Shown piece after piece: positions 1-11,112 of a DNA stretch of 64,000 bases. Within the stretch, counting starts at the first letter, position 1, and each line of letters starts with the position of its first letter. This DNA is from Cricetomys ansorgei (taxonomy: Eukaryota; Chordata; Mammalia; Rodentia; Nesomyidae). Both the position numbers and the translations under genes were made by a program. Below the pieces are notes generated by a model that worked only from the letters and a program-made list of their open reading frames with translations, was not told the origin of the DNA and did no database searches. The stretch spans positions 186,001 to 250,000 of the forward strand of contig JAMJFZ010000770.1 in assembly GCA_026225945.1 (NCBI GenBank), in the 5' to 3' direction.

Positions 1-190
1 ACCCGAGTCAGTACCTTCAGCTTCATCAAGCTTGCAAGGGCGGCCGTGAGGATTGCTGCGCAGCTCCCCAGCGTCAGCAAACCTGCCCGGGCCAGATCCA
101 TAACGAACATAACGAAGGCGCAACGCCATCTGGAACCTGGTCCAAAGCCTGGAAGTGAGCCCAGCGCAGGCGCACAAGACTGTGTCGTGA
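1..190. other. CpG-rich flank of the first minisatellite
   Basis: CpG dinucleotides are frequent here, unlike the following kilobases. On the minus strand a frame from an ATG at 110 stays open to the window edge (36 codons) and is hydrophobic. I do not recognise it as a protein. It could be the edge of a CpG island or exon of a neighbouring gene, or chance. Confidence 0.3.
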
Positions 191-541
191 GGTCCGGAGG
201 ATGGGCCCCCAGCTGTGACCTCACGCGTGGGTCCGGAGGATGGGCCCCGAGCTGTGACCTCACGCGTGGGTCCGGAGGATGGGCCCCCAGCTGTGACCTC
301 ACGCGTGGGTCCGGAGGATGGGCCCCGAGCTGTGACCTCACGCGTGGGTCCGGAGGATGGGCCCCCAGCTGTGACCTCACGCGTGGGTCCGGAGGATGGG
401 CCCCGAGCTGTGACCTCACGCGTGGGTCCGGAGGATGGGCCCCCAGCTGTGACCTCACGCGTGGGTCCGGAGGATGGGCCCCCAGCTGTGACCTCACGCG
501 TGGGTCGGGAGGATGGGCCCCCAGCTGTGACCTCACGCACG
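191..541. repeat. 39-bp minisatellite, 9 copies
   Basis: Units begin at 191, 230, 269, 308, 347, 386, 425, 464 and 503, with consensus start GGTCCGGAGGATGGGCCCC. Copies 1-6 alternate between CCCCCAGC and CCCCGAGC, so the array grew partly as 78-bp dimers; copies 7-9 are all of the first kind. Every unit has TGACCTCACGCG, containing a nuclear-receptor half site (AGGTCA on the minus strand). As 39 is divisible by 3, all frames stay open and give false 13-residue repeat proteins. Confidence 0.95.
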
Positions 542-1157
542 GCAAAGACAAAGAGGAACAGACAGACCTGCCGCGTCAGGGGCCCACCACAGGCAGAGTC
601 CTTGGGTACCACCATAGCAGACCTGCATCCACTCAGTTTGTTCGCGTTTCCAGCCAGCCAGATACGTAGCTAAGCACTTCTGTACGAGGCGAGTATCTGG
701 ATTAAAGCCATACTGATCTGCTGTTTGAGCTCAGGCACAGGTCTTCAAACATAATTTTCAGTAATAGATCATTATGGCAGGAGAATGTGCAGCAATCTAG
801 AAGGCCAGTCTAGTACCCAGCTTGCCCAAGGTTCCCTCCATGTCCCTGCCTTCCACGTTCTGCAGTTACCGGAGGGCCTCTCGGCACAGGCCTGTCCCCA
901 CTATCTACATGGGCTCTAGAGATCTGGACTCTGGCCCTCACTCTTGTACATGAGGACTTTACCTGTTGATCCCTCTCCTCAGCCCTCCTGGTTACATGAA
1001 AACGTATGAAGAAAGCATGGAGCAGGGGAGAATCTAGACATACCTCTTCATGAGAGGCATGTCAGCATGTTGTGATCCCTTTAGTCACTGTAGAAAATAA
1101 AAATGCATGAACTTCAAGTATATTCTACACAGTGGGTCACTTATAATTAAATACAGG
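542..1157. other. No recognised feature
   Basis: CpG density falls to background after the minisatellite. I see no gene, SINE or tandem repeat. Confidence 0.5.
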
Positions 1158-1262
1158 TGAGCCAGGCATGATGACATAACCCCAGCTCTTGGAATACCAC
1201 GGCAGGTGGACAGCAAGGTGACCTAGCATGGGCTACAGAGTAGGACCCTGTCCGTAAAGAAA
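1158..1262 (+). mobile_element. B1 SINE relic
   Basis: It carries the B1 landmarks GAGCCAGGCATG, a diverged cccAGCtcTTGG segment, GGCTACAGAGTAGGACCCTGTC and a short A-rich end. It is strongly diverged and lacks part of the middle. Confidence 0.65.
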
Positions 1263-1804
1263 TGCATAAATCAAATTAAATTTAAAGCGCATAGAGAGCG
1301 TATCCTTTTGTGCCCAGAACAGCTCCAAAGGCCATTTAAACTACCAGGAAGAAAGAGCCAAACCTTTCCCCCAACGCCTGTTACTCATTAGCCTAAGTGG
1401 GTCTTTGGCTGTCATTAATCACCCCTTGCTGTGGCATCTGTGGGTCTCAGCCTGCTCCGAGAACAGTACCAATTAGGCACCTCGGGTGGGTTCTGGTCAC
1501 ATTTTGTGTCCCAGAGAACTGTATCTGATGTGAACACTTGGGCCAAAGCTACCGCAGTCGGCTGGTCTGTGTTTCCTTAAAAAGCTGCTGTCGGCTTCGT
1601 CTGTGGTCAAGCTCTGACCTCAAAGGAGAAGCGATCTCACACTTGAGTCTTCCAGGGGGAAGTCGGCTGACCTTCCCTGGCTTCTGTTTCGCTTTCTGAC
1701 CAACATGGTTGCAACACGTCTAAGAAATCAAAGATAACTCGGCACTGCTTGCCTTTTCTCCTCTGGAAAAGTCTGTCTGCATCAAACTGACACCCTGATG
1801 CAGA
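1263..1804. other. No recognised feature
   Basis: Unique-looking sequence without coding signal. Confidence 0.5.
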
Positions 1805-2024
1805 AGGGAGAGAGGACTAGAGAGATGACCCATTGGGTAAGAGACTGGCTGCTCTTTGGAGGACCCAGGTTCAGTTCCCAGCACCCACACCACATCACAA
1901 CCATCTGTAATCCAGCTCCAGGGCAGCAGACACCCATTCTGACCTCAACAGGCACCAGACACAACTGTACACAGACATCTGTGCGGACAAAACACTTACA
2001 TACATAAAATAAATCTGAAGAAAG
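1805..2024 (+). mobile_element. B2 SINE
   Basis: A diverged tRNA-like head (AGAGATGACCCATTGGGTAA) is followed by GGACCCAGGTTCAGTTCCCAGC, the CACC-rich body and an AATAAA-containing tail (ACATAAAATAAATCTG). Confidence 0.85.
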
Positions 2025-2295
2025 GAGAGAGTCTGCACATTCCTGGTATTTGATAAAAAGAGAACATTCATTTGTGAAAATTACAGTAGAAGTGATAGAA
2101 TTACATCAGAACCCATATGGGTAATTTTTTAAATATTCTGGGAGGTAGGCATGTCTCAGCAGACATGGGGAGAACAGAGGGCGGCTGTGGAGTTGGTCAC
2201 CTTTGCCTGGGCTCTGGACTTGAACTTCGGTCAGCTGATAACTCCTGCCTGAAAGACAGCTCCATCCAGTGCCCAGTCGAGTTTGCATCTCTCGC

Positions 2296-2365
2296 TGTGA
2301 TAAAACGCCACCCAGAACTAACTTGTGGAGGAAAGGGTTTTCTGTTTATGTTCTTCTGATAGGTT
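2296..2365 (-). mobile_element. Fragment of a rodent LTR-like repeat
   Basis: GTGATAAAACGCCACCCAGAAC and GGAGGAAAGGGTTTTC match the reverse complement of a common rodent repeat whose end reads 'GGTCATGGTGTTTTATCACAGC'. Several better copies occur in this window. The family name is not certain. Confidence 0.5.
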
Positions 2366-2384
2366 ATAGTCTATTAGCCAAGGC

Positions 2385-2480
2385 TGGAACATAAGGCAGG
2401 AGCTCACATTTGCAATCCCAGCACTTGGGAAAGTTGAGGCACTGTGGAAAGAGGCAGGTAGGGAGTTGGAGAGATCAGGA
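2385..2480 (+). mobile_element. B1/B4 SINE relic
   Basis: GCAATCCCAGCACTTGGGAAAG followed by a gAGGCA segment is a B1-type body without a clear 3' end. Confidence 0.45.
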
Positions 2481-3439
2481 AGTTAGAGCAAACAAGCTTG
2501 AATACGTTGCTGGTGGTAGAGGTGAGGCAGGCCAGAGGTGGGTGATGGCCACTGACAGGCAAGATTTTAGCAGGATCCAGTCTCTAACCTGCCTTGGAAG
2601 CATGTTTCCACACGTCTGACTTCGCAATCTGACTCATGCTCTTCATCCCTGAGGTTACTTCCATCAGAGCGGAAGGCGGAGTCAGACACAGCACGGCAGG
2701 CTGGAGGCAGCCAGGAACACTTCATGGATTGCTGGGCGATGGCTAGAGAAGCGGCCTCACCGTGCATGTGCGTTTGACCCTTCTGGGAACACCAGCATAC
2801 TCTACGCAATAGATGGGGACGCTCTGTGCGGGGCTGGTTTAGTTTTAGTTTTAGTTTTCCCGGAGTCCATAGGCATGTAACTGACAAGCCCAGGCAGTTT
2901 AGCAGCCGGCCTGGTGAGCCTGTAAAAACAGCAACAAGAAGATCGCTGGCTTCTGCATGTCCACGGAGCCCCGGCCTTTGAGTGCAGTTGGCAGACACAG
3001 GGCTGACTTCTAATGGACCAGAACGTAGAACGCACGGGTGATGAGTGCTGCCATGCACGATGGGACGATGGGTGCTGGCACGCAATGTGAAGGAAATCTT
3101 ACTGAACACGAGGAAAAATCAATGTTATAAAGTGATCTCCTGGGAATTTAAGCCAATCTCCTGGAAGTAGTTTTAGTCCCTGTGGTTTTCATGTGTCCCT
3201 CTGTCAGTAAAGTCAGTGCACACTATCATCAGCCATGCCTGAGGCTGGCTTCAAACTACCAATTGGTTCCGTGGTGAAGCAGATAGCAACCCTTTGCTAT
3301 CATTTTGCTGGGTCCCTAGTTGTTCTCGTGAGGTCTATTCTCCTTCCTGATCAACTGCAGGATTTGAAGATTAAGCCCTCTGTCTCCTCAGAGCCCGTGT
3401 TTGGAGAGTCAACCAACTAAGACCCCAAGTAGTTTTTTA
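2481..3439. other. No recognised feature
   Basis: There are open frames on the minus strand (2567-3109) but no family resemblance. I treat them as chance. Confidence 0.5.
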
Positions 3440-3684
3440 AAATATTTATCTTATTTTTATGTGTGTGTGTGTGTGTGGGTGTGTAGGTATGTGTGTGTGT
3501 GCTCATGCGTGCGTGTCTGTATGTGCACCACGCACATGCAGGAGTCCTTGCAGGTCAGAAGAAGGCACTAGATACCCAGGAACTAGTTTCGGCCGGTTGT
3601 GAGCTGCCTTGTGGTGCTGGGAACTGAACCAGGGTCTCTGCAAGATCAGCCAGTGCTCTTCACCGCTGAACTGTCTCCCAGCCC
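3440..3684 (-). mobile_element. B2/B3 SINE with (TG)n
   Basis: Reading the minus strand, a tRNA-like head (GGGCTGGGAGACAGTTCAGC) and GGTTCAGTTCCCAGC lead to a CA-rich tail, seen on the plus strand as (TG)n at about 3461-3508. Confidence 0.8.
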
Positions 3685-3904
3685 TACGGTTTTTTTAAAT
3701 TGCTCCTGCACAGAACACCGGCAAGCTTTTTCTTACTGTTATCACCTAAATAATATAACACAGCAATGATGAATGTGCCGTTTGCATTGTGTTGGTACTG
3801 TGAGTAATCTAGAGAATATTTAAAATATACAGGATGATGGGCACGGGGTAATATGCAAGATGTCTGCTATTGAAATGTTTTACTTTATGTGGAAGTTAAG
3901 ACTA

Positions 3905-4131
3905 TTCGTAGAGGTGGAGAGACGGCTCAGCAGTTTGAAGCACTTGCTGCCCTTGCAGAGAGCTGGGGTTCTGATCCCAGCACCTCCACAACAGCTCTTA
4001 ACTGTCTGTAACTTCAGTTCCATGGGATCCAGTGCCTTCTTCTGGCCTCTGCAGGCACCAGACACACATGTGGTGCACAAACATACATGCATGTATGTAA
4101 ATGCTCATACATATAAAATAGAAGTAAATAT
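3905..4131 (+). mobile_element. B2 SINE
   Basis: GAGACGGCTCAGCAGTTTG, GGTTCTGATCCCAGCACC and a CACACATG-rich, TATAAAATAGAAG tail define a near full-length copy. Confidence 0.85.
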
Positions 4132-4832
4132 ACAGCCCTGGGCCTCCAGCCCCAGGAGCACTATCGGTAGTTAGGGTGTCGCTGTGCCCCATTCTCCGCA
4201 GCCGGCTCACGCTGCAGTCCCTTGAGGTGGCTATGAAACACGGTTCTGTTGTTTGAGTTGTTTGAGCCCTGCAGGAGTTCTCTGTGAGAAAGCCTCTGCG
4301 CTCTCCAGAAGTGATGTGTCCTCAGTCATTGAGGACATGAGCTGGTGCGGGTTAAAACGCTGACATTGACCCATAACTGTGCAGAGCCCCAAGTCTCTGG
4401 CCCTTGATCTTGCCTAGTGGAAGTAAGCAACAGGGAGCATCAGCCACGGGTTCTAGGGAGCAGAATGAACCAGGGAAAGAGCAGGAAGGTGTGTGCGCAA
4501 TTGTAGAAAGAGGGCCCTGGGGCCCAGCAGGAGGAGCAGGAGGCAGGCCTGGGGTGCTGGCAGGGACTGCGGGAGGGAGGCTTGCAGGGCCGCGAGAAGA
4601 GGGAGCCACGGGACTGGAAGGGCCCTTGAAGGCCTTCTCCGAACCCTGCTACCCCATCAATGAGCGGTTTTCGCTCACTAATGGGGAAACAGGATACAGA
4701 GAAGAGCTCTGAAGGCCTCTTCAGGGCGGGTCGCCCCCAGCAGTGGCGGGTGGCAGCCGCACGGAGGCGCCGCGGGCCCAGCCCCTGAGTGTCCCACAGC
4801 GGGTGTAGAAGCTGAAACCCCTCGTTTCCCAA
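4132..4832. other. No recognised feature
   Basis: GC-rich around 4500-4800 but without a clear CpG island, splice-bounded exon or repeat. Confidence 0.45.
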
Positions 4833-4945
4833 GGTGGGGACCCTGGGGGAGGAGGGGACCAGATGGGGACCCTGGGGGAAGAGGGGACCAGATGGGGGCT
4901 CTGGGGGGAAGAGGGGACCAGATGGGGACCCTGGGACTTGGGAGA
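4833..4945. repeat. G-rich tandem repeat, about 29-30-bp unit, nearly 4 copies
   Basis: The block GATGGGGACCCTGGGGGA recurs with small changes, separated by AGAGGGGACCA. Runs of 4-6 G make G-quadruplex formation plausible. Confidence 0.85.
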
Positions 4946-7167
4946 TAGCAAAACCCCACAGTCAAAAATCAAGGTGGACAGTTCCTGAACAGTGACACCT
5001 GAGCTCCCCATCTCCTGCACACACATGCATGCACACACAGAATACAAACATCACAATGATGAATTTCTACAAAATAGATCTATATTGTATATGAAGTTTA
5101 TCAATCAGGTGACTTGTTATTCACTACAAATAAAAGAAAATTCCCAAGATACATTATTAAATTATAAAAACATTTTATAATTTTTATTATAAAATTTATG
5201 ATAATTTTTATGATAATTTATATTATTATAATAACCCACGTTCTTCCTGTTCGTCAGCCCAATGGTGAAGAGCGTCTCCACCCACTCATGGTGTTACCCA
5301 GAAATCAGGAAAACCCCAAGTTTTACTTCACAAGTCCTACCCTGAGTCCTGATCTCCTCCTAAAGAGCACACTGTCACCACCGACACCGACAACAAGCCG
5401 GTGCGCATTCCCAGGACTCTGTAGTATCACGTAAATTAGAGGGAAGGGGGTTTCATTATTCAGAGAGCGGATAGTTTAGTTATGGAAGTTGCTCTGCTCT
5501 GGGGTTGGATCTGAGCCACCACATGTTTTCAGTTCTAGTAACTCAGCTGGCTTTCTTAACAATGTCCCTGATGCCAGGAGGTCAGAATAGGAATGTGTGT
5601 ACTGACAGGGAGCCGCAATCCCATACCAGTAAGTCCTGCTTGAGCAGGACCCTGGGATGGGAGCACACACACTGCCTGTTTACGGGGAGGTAAAAACACC
5701 ACGTGAAGAGCTGAGACAAAGCTCCCGGCTTTTCCTGAGTGTGTGTGCACACACTGAACTTCAAATCGGCCGTTTCTATTTTTTAAATAAGACCTGATAT
5801 CTTTATTCGCAATGCCACATGGACTCGGAGGGAGGAAAGCCATTCAAAGAAGAGAAACAGATGTGAGCGGTCCCATCCAGAAAAGAAAACACTTGGGGCC
5901 AGACTGGTGCCAGGGCCACCGACAGCCGCTGGAGGACAAGGCCAGCCTTGCCCACCCTGTTACTGCGTAATTTCTAGAGGAGGCGAGTTTCTTTTGTCTC
6001 GTGGGGGCTGGGTAGTCCATGCTGTTACCTGCTTGGCTTCTGAGGGCCTTTGTACTGTATCCTAACATCACAGAAGGGCAGAAGGGCAAGTGAGTTAGGC
6101 CACTTACAGATGAGAAAAGCACGGGGAACTGGCCTGCTTCACAATTACCAGCTCTTGAGGTAAGGGAGCCGCCTCAGGAACACTGGGCCACTCAGGAGAG
6201 CTCTTGCACTTGACCTATCCCTAGCTCTATGTCTCACTCTCCAAACTCCAGGGGGACTGAGTTTTCAATACTCAAACTTTGGGGGCATACTCAAATCACA
6301 GCAAATGTTGATTTGCCAACTAACTTCATGACAAGTCCACGAATAATGCAAAGAATAGCAACTATGGTGCTCAGGAGGCAGAGGCAGGAGGGTGTCGTTC
6401 AATCTCCTGACAGCCTGCAGTGGACAGAAGGACCCGGGAGTGAAGAGCTATCTGCATTACTCTAGTCCTCAGAGGCAAGCGCAGAAGCCCCTATTCCATT
6501 CCGTTCTGATTTAATCACCGCAGATACGCACAAAGGAGACAAATGTCAGTTCTCCTAAGGATGGGCAGGAAACAGATACGTTACCAAATGCTCCATATAG
6601 GAGGACAGACGTAGTGTTCTATAGACTCAGACAGATCAGGGAATCAGAGGAAACATCATGTGCAAAGAGATATTTATTCTGGATCGTAAAGAAGAGATGG
6701 AATTTCATCTGGAAATTATGAGAGAAGGGGTGAGCTCTGAGCCAGACGGAATAGGAACTCGGATGCAGAGAGACAGTTGAGTGCAGGAATCAGACCATCT
6801 GCTCCATCTGTAGCTTGACTGGCAGCAGGGTAGAGGAGGGTCCCCTGGACTGGCTGGCTGGGGGAAAAGCCTGCAAGGAGCCCTTGAAGGTTTTCATGCC
6901 TAAAAGAACATGACCAGAGATGGTTTCAGGAAGCTTGGTCTCCGAACATTCTGTGTACATATGGGACAACGGCTAATTCTCATTTCACCAGCACTGATCG
7001 CTACTCTCCATAGGCCAGAGCCACCTCTTCATCTTGACACTACTAGCCACGTTAACGGTTATATAAGTGCCAGGGAGCTTGGAAAACAGCAGTATCAGCT
7101 TTCAAAAATATTATGCATTTTAGTTCCTTGAACTTTGGGTGAAAGTGAGCCACAAATAGCCATTTTC
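4946..7167. other. Mostly unique sequence
   Basis: There is a strongly AT-rich, self-complementary TTTATTATAAAA-type stretch at about 5150-5235 and a short B1 piece (GGAGGCAGAGGCAGGAGG) near 6366-6383. I see no gene. Confidence 0.45.
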
Positions 7168-7396
7168 GGCATTTCTTTAAAAGTTTGTTTATTTCTATGC
7201 ATGTATAAGTGTACCCATGTGAGTTTATGTGCACCAGTGAGTGCAGGTGACCCCAAAACAGAAGGTGTCAGATTCCCTGGGACCGAAGGTACAGGCATTG
7301 TGAGCCACCTGACCTGGGTGTTGGGAACTGAACCTGGGTTCTCTGCAAGAGCAACAAGCTCTCTTAACCACAGAGCTGTCGTTCCGGTCCCACAGA
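7168..7396 (-). mobile_element. B2/B3 SINE
   Basis: The plus strand shows the reverse signature: an A/T-rich tail, GTGAGCCACC, GGGAACTGAACCTGGGTTC, and CTCTTAACCACAGAGCTGTC at the tRNA-like head. Confidence 0.85.
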
Positions 7397-7899
7397 TAGC
7401 ATTTCATTTTACACACGCCTACACATTACAGCTGTACCAGGTACTCCTCTCATACCTGGAAAATATTAACTTACACAGTAATAGTAATTCCCAGCTACAC
7501 AATTATTATTTTAAAAGCCCTTGCAAGAGGTACTGACATTAATGGTGCTATATGTCATGAGCAGTCAGGCCTGGTAAACCTGTCACCTGCTTAGTGTTAC
7601 AGCCAGTGAGTGATGAGGACACGATTTGAGCCTCAGCATCTGGCTTTCCAGAGCCCAAACATATGGGTCCCAGTAGAACGCTGGGAACTTGGAGATCCGA
7701 CCTTTGCACATGCATGCACACACCACCACCCTGCCAGGCTGCACTTCCTTGGGCTCTGCTTTCTGCATGAGGAAGGGTCAAGCCTCTGCTAATGGAGTGA
7801 AGAGAAGGGTGATGTGCGGTACCTCTGGACCTGATGTTTCTCTTTGCTCTTCTGCTGGTTGGGTACCCCAGAATCCTCGAAGGATACTGGAACCTCTAT
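7397..7899. other. No recognised feature
   Basis: Unique-looking sequence. Confidence 0.45.
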
Positions 7900-8225
7900 T
7901 TAGTTGCTTTTGTGTTTCTATGACCAAACTCCCCAATAGAAACCTCTAAGGGAGGAAGGAATTATTTCAGCTCAGAAGTTCAGAGGAGTCAGCCCATCAG
8001 AGTGGGGACAGCATGGCAGTTCTTGGACACAGGGCATGTTGTGAATGTCTATCCAGACAACAGAGAGAGAGAATGCAAGGCTGGAGCTGGGACTGGGCTG
8101 TCCTCGGGAGACAGGTGCACAGTTTCATTCTGTCTGTGTCGGGAACGAGTCAGAGCGCAGGCCGCCATCTGAACAGGAGTGGCTGAATTCTCGTGCGTCC
8201 ACTCCAAGCACCCTCACAAGACTTA
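7900..8225 (-). mobile_element. Rodent LTR-like repeat, diverged
   Basis: TTGCTTTTGTGTTTCTATGACC, GGAAGGAATTATTTCAGCTC and GGGGACAGCATGGCAG follow the order of the better copy at 10636-10985. Family name uncertain (a MaLR-like LTR is my best guess). Confidence 0.5.
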
Positions 8226-8914
8226 GTGAGTGAAGGAATTTCTCAGGCAGCTGAAGTTTACCAGATGTATGCTGTCATCAGCCTAGCCGCCCAGATCTTT
8301 CTGGCTTGGCAATAAAGTAAAGTGGTTAGCAGCCTGGGTACTCCTGGACAGCCAGGAGCAAAGAGCAGGTCTGCAGGTGAGCTCGTGCGTCCGTGCGTCC
8401 GTGTGTCCGTGAGGGCTGTGATTCAAGCTCACTGCTGACAGCTGTGAGGAGTGTTGGGCAGCATCTTGCTTCAAGCAGACATGTTCATGGAGTCGTCAAG
8501 GTATGCATTTTTACGGGAGAACAACCGCAAATTGCTCATCTCCCTGGGGTTTCCTGAGACTCGGGCATTCGCATGCCTTTGTGCATGCATTACTCTGAAA
8601 TGCCTGCCCCTCATCAGAAGCTACATTACTTTATGCAAAATACTGATTGACATGTAAATGATAGGGTGTAAAGTTCTCTTGGGGTGCTATAATTCAGTCT
8701 CTCCAGATGTCAGTCACATAGAACTGGGAATAAACTCGGGGAGCCTGAGTCTCAGTTTTCCAGAGGCCTCTGAAGGAGCTATCACTGCTCTGATACTCAC
8801 AGATGCAGACAGGCTCATGCCTCCGGAGATTAAATTGGTGCTAAGAGGAACGTGACTGTAAAGGGACCCATGAGCTCTGAAGCATCGCACTGAATAGTTA
8901 CCATGGCTTCCTTT
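8226..8914. other. Mostly unique; short CGTGCGTC repeat at 8384-8412
   Basis: The tract CGTGCGTCCGTGCGTCCGTG is a small 8-bp tandem repeat. No gene is seen in the rest. Confidence 0.5.
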
Positions 8915-8975
8915 ATTACAAACATTCGCTGAGCTCATATAGCGCGCCAGGTACTTCTCTTAGACATTTAGGCTC
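8915..8975 (+). mobile_element. MIR SINE fragment
   Basis: CATTCGCTGAGCTCATATAG followed by GCGCCAGGTACTTCTCTTAG matches the MIR core (…attgagc…gccaggcactg…) with strong divergence. Confidence 0.5.
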
Positions 8976-9044
8976 ATCAGCAGGCAATTCAAAGTCCATA
9001 AAGCATGCAGTCTAGTGTTTGGCAGATAGTTTATTTCTTTTAAA

Positions 9045-9063
9045 GATGAGTTTTTAAAAGATT

Positions 9064-9099
<36 letters not shown>

Positions 9100-9243
9100 C
9101 ACACATAGCACACACATGTGTTGAGTCTCCTGGAACTGGAATTACAGGCAGCTGAGAGCCTCCATGTGGGCGCTGGGAATCGAACCCCAGTCCTCTGCAC
9201 GAGCAGCCAGTGCTCTCCACCCTGAGCCATCTGCCCAGCCTCC
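9045..9243 (-). mobile_element. B2/B3 SINE with (TG)n
   Basis: Starts with a TG repeat (about 9065-9095), then the reverse signature GGAATCGAACCCCAGTCCTC and a tRNA-like head ending at CCATCTGCCCAGCC. Confidence 0.85.
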
Positions 9244-9852
9244 TAGATTTCTAATGAGATGTCAGGAGGGAACTTTGAAACTATGATATGAAATGAAGCA
9301 AAGTGGGTGGTGATGGGTACTGTTTACATATGAGGCTCGAGCCCTCACCCAGGAGGGGCATGTGACTGGGGCCGGAGGGTGGGAAAGAGTGCTCCGTCAG
9401 GCGGTAGGAACAAGAGGGTAAAGCACCGAGCCTGGGCGTCACAGCCTGCAGGTGTCATGGGCAGCAGGGATTCCCATGAGGCAATGGAGAGGGGTCATAT
9501 TGTGAGCATCTAGAGAAGAACAGAGGGCTCTTGGGGTCCTCTGTCACAAACAGAATGAAGCACCTTCAACAGAAGCCAGGAAGAAGCAAAGGGCCAGAAG
9601 GAAGAAAGCCTGAACCGGAGATGTTCCTGAGTGTCCAGAGACTCGAGCAAGTGAGTTCACACGTAAACATCATTAGACACCCACCTTCCCTGCCTCATGA
9701 AAACAGAAATGTTTTGAAGGAACTGTAGGCAAATACATTTGTGACATCGTGTGACCTCAGTGAAGGACGCTATCTCTCAAATATGTAAATAGCACACATC
9801 ACACAAGGGAAACACGAATAATTCCAAAACTCTAGAAGTCACTACCCAAAGT
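9244..9852. other. No recognised feature
   Basis: Unique-looking sequence without coding signal. Confidence 0.45.
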
Positions 9853-10037
9853 GTACAGCAGGCATGGTAGCATATGCCTTTAATCTCACAACTGGAGAGG
9901 CAAAGGCCGGCAGGTCTCTGTGAGTTTGTGGCCAATCTGGTCCCACAGACCAGAAACAGTTTCCAGCCTGTCAGAGCTACATAGTGAGACCCTGTCTCAA
10001 AAAATAAGAACAAAAATAAACAACAACAAAAAAATCC
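9853..10037 (+). mobile_element. B1 SINE with an internal duplication or insert
   Basis: CAGGCATGGTAGCATATGCC, a diverged middle and GAGCTACATAGTGAGACCCT with an A-rich tail mark B1. It is longer than the usual ~140 bp because of extra sequence around 'CTGGTCCCACAGACCAGAAAC', which contains the short inverted repeat CTGGTC/GACCAG. Confidence 0.8.
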
Positions 10038-10059
10038 ACAGAAAAACAGAAAGGTGAGG

Positions 10060-10255
10060 CAGGGGCAGGCAAGATGGCTCAGCAGGAAAGGGCCCCCCAC
10101 CTAACAACCTGCGTTTGAATCCCCAGCCCACTTAGTGGGAGAGAACTGAGTTCCGAGAGATGGCCTCGGACCTTCCTGCACGCATGCGCACACATTCTCT
10201 CTGCTGCACTCACACACCTCACATATGCGCACACAAAATCAATTTTAAAATGGTT
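10060..10255 (+). mobile_element. B2/B3-type SINE
   Basis: GGCAAGATGGCTCAGCAGG, TTTGAATCCCCAGCCC, GGAGAGAACTGAGTTCC and a CACACA/CAAAATC tail. Confidence 0.75.
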
Positions 10256-10582
10256 TTGAAAAACCACTGTGTACAAAGCACAATCGGGGAAATCTCAGAA
10301 TGGTGAGAGAACCGGTACAAGCTCGTGAGACACAGGGCGAAAGCCGTGAGCAGAGCAGAGGAGCCGCAGGAGGCCCTCCGCCTCCGGGGAACACAGACGA
10401 GTGTTAACATACGGAGCAGGATCATCTCATTAGCAACTTGGAAAAATGAAAATTTAATCTTCAGAGGAGAACATTTTGCACCCACTGAATTGGCACACAT
10501 TTTTAAAATCTGAAAATGCTACAACAAAGGGTAGAAAATCTAGGAAATAGGGTTCACTGGCTGTGGAAGTGTAAAGTTGGTG
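10256..10582. other. No recognised feature
   Basis: Unique-looking sequence. Confidence 0.45.
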
Positions 10583-10635
10583 TGGTCTGGAGCTGGAGGG
10601 GTGGCTCAGCAGTTCAGAGTCCTCACTGCTGTCTC
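10583..10635 (+). mobile_element. B2 SINE, 5' half (split by insertion)
   Basis: GAGCTGGAGGGGTGGCTCAGCAG plus the following CACTGCTG is the tRNA-like head. It is broken off where the LTR-like repeat begins and continues at about 10986. Confidence 0.7.
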
Positions 10636-10985
10636 GTCAGTGTTCTGTTGCCGTGAAGAGACAGCGCGGCCACTGCAGCTGGGGCTTCCTTACAGTGTCA
10701 GAGGTCCAGCCCATTCTCATCACGGTGGAGCATGGCAGCACGCAAGCAGACATGGTGCTGGAGAAGGAGCTGAGCGCTCTGTACCTGGGGAGCAGGAAGA
10801 GAGAGACGCTGGGCCTGGCTTGGGCCTTTGAAACCTCACAGCCCATCCCCAGTGACTCACCTCCTCCGTCAAGGCCACGCCTCCTAATCCTTCTAATCCT
10901 TTCAAAAGGTGTCACTCCCTGGTGGCACCAGACACTCAAATATACCAGCCTTTGGGGGCCGTTCCCATTCAAACCACCACACTGT
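10636..10985 (-). mobile_element. Rodent LTR-like repeat inserted in a B2
   Basis: Reads (plus strand) TTCTGTTGCCGTGAAGAGAC, then GCATGGCAGCACGCAAGCAG, GGCCACGCCTCCTAATCC and CATTCAAACCACCACAC. This is a near-complete copy in reverse orientation of a frequent rodent repeat. Its position between two B2 halves shows that it is the younger insertion. Confidence 0.7.
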
Positions 10986-11112
10986 TCTTACAGAAATTGC
11001 ATCTCCCTGTTAGGCAGGTCACAACTGCCTGTAGCTCCAGTTCTGGCTTCCATAGGCACTTGCACCCATGTGTGTGTGTGTACACACACACACACACACA
11101 CGGAATTAAAAG
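10986..11112 (+). mobile_element. B2 SINE, 3' half
   Basis: TGCCTGTAGCTCCAGTTCTGG, CATAGGCACTTGCACCCATG and a (TG)/(CA)n tail at 11070-11101 continue the B2 begun at 10583. Confidence 0.75.

Noticed and set aside
191..541. CRISPR-like array
   Set aside because: Units are directly adjacent with no unique spacers, and the host is a mammal. The same holds for the other tandem repeats.
46..673. 207- and 152-codon frames over the 39-bp minisatellite
   Set aside because: The period is 13 codons, so repeats read through. No known protein and no flanking exon structure.
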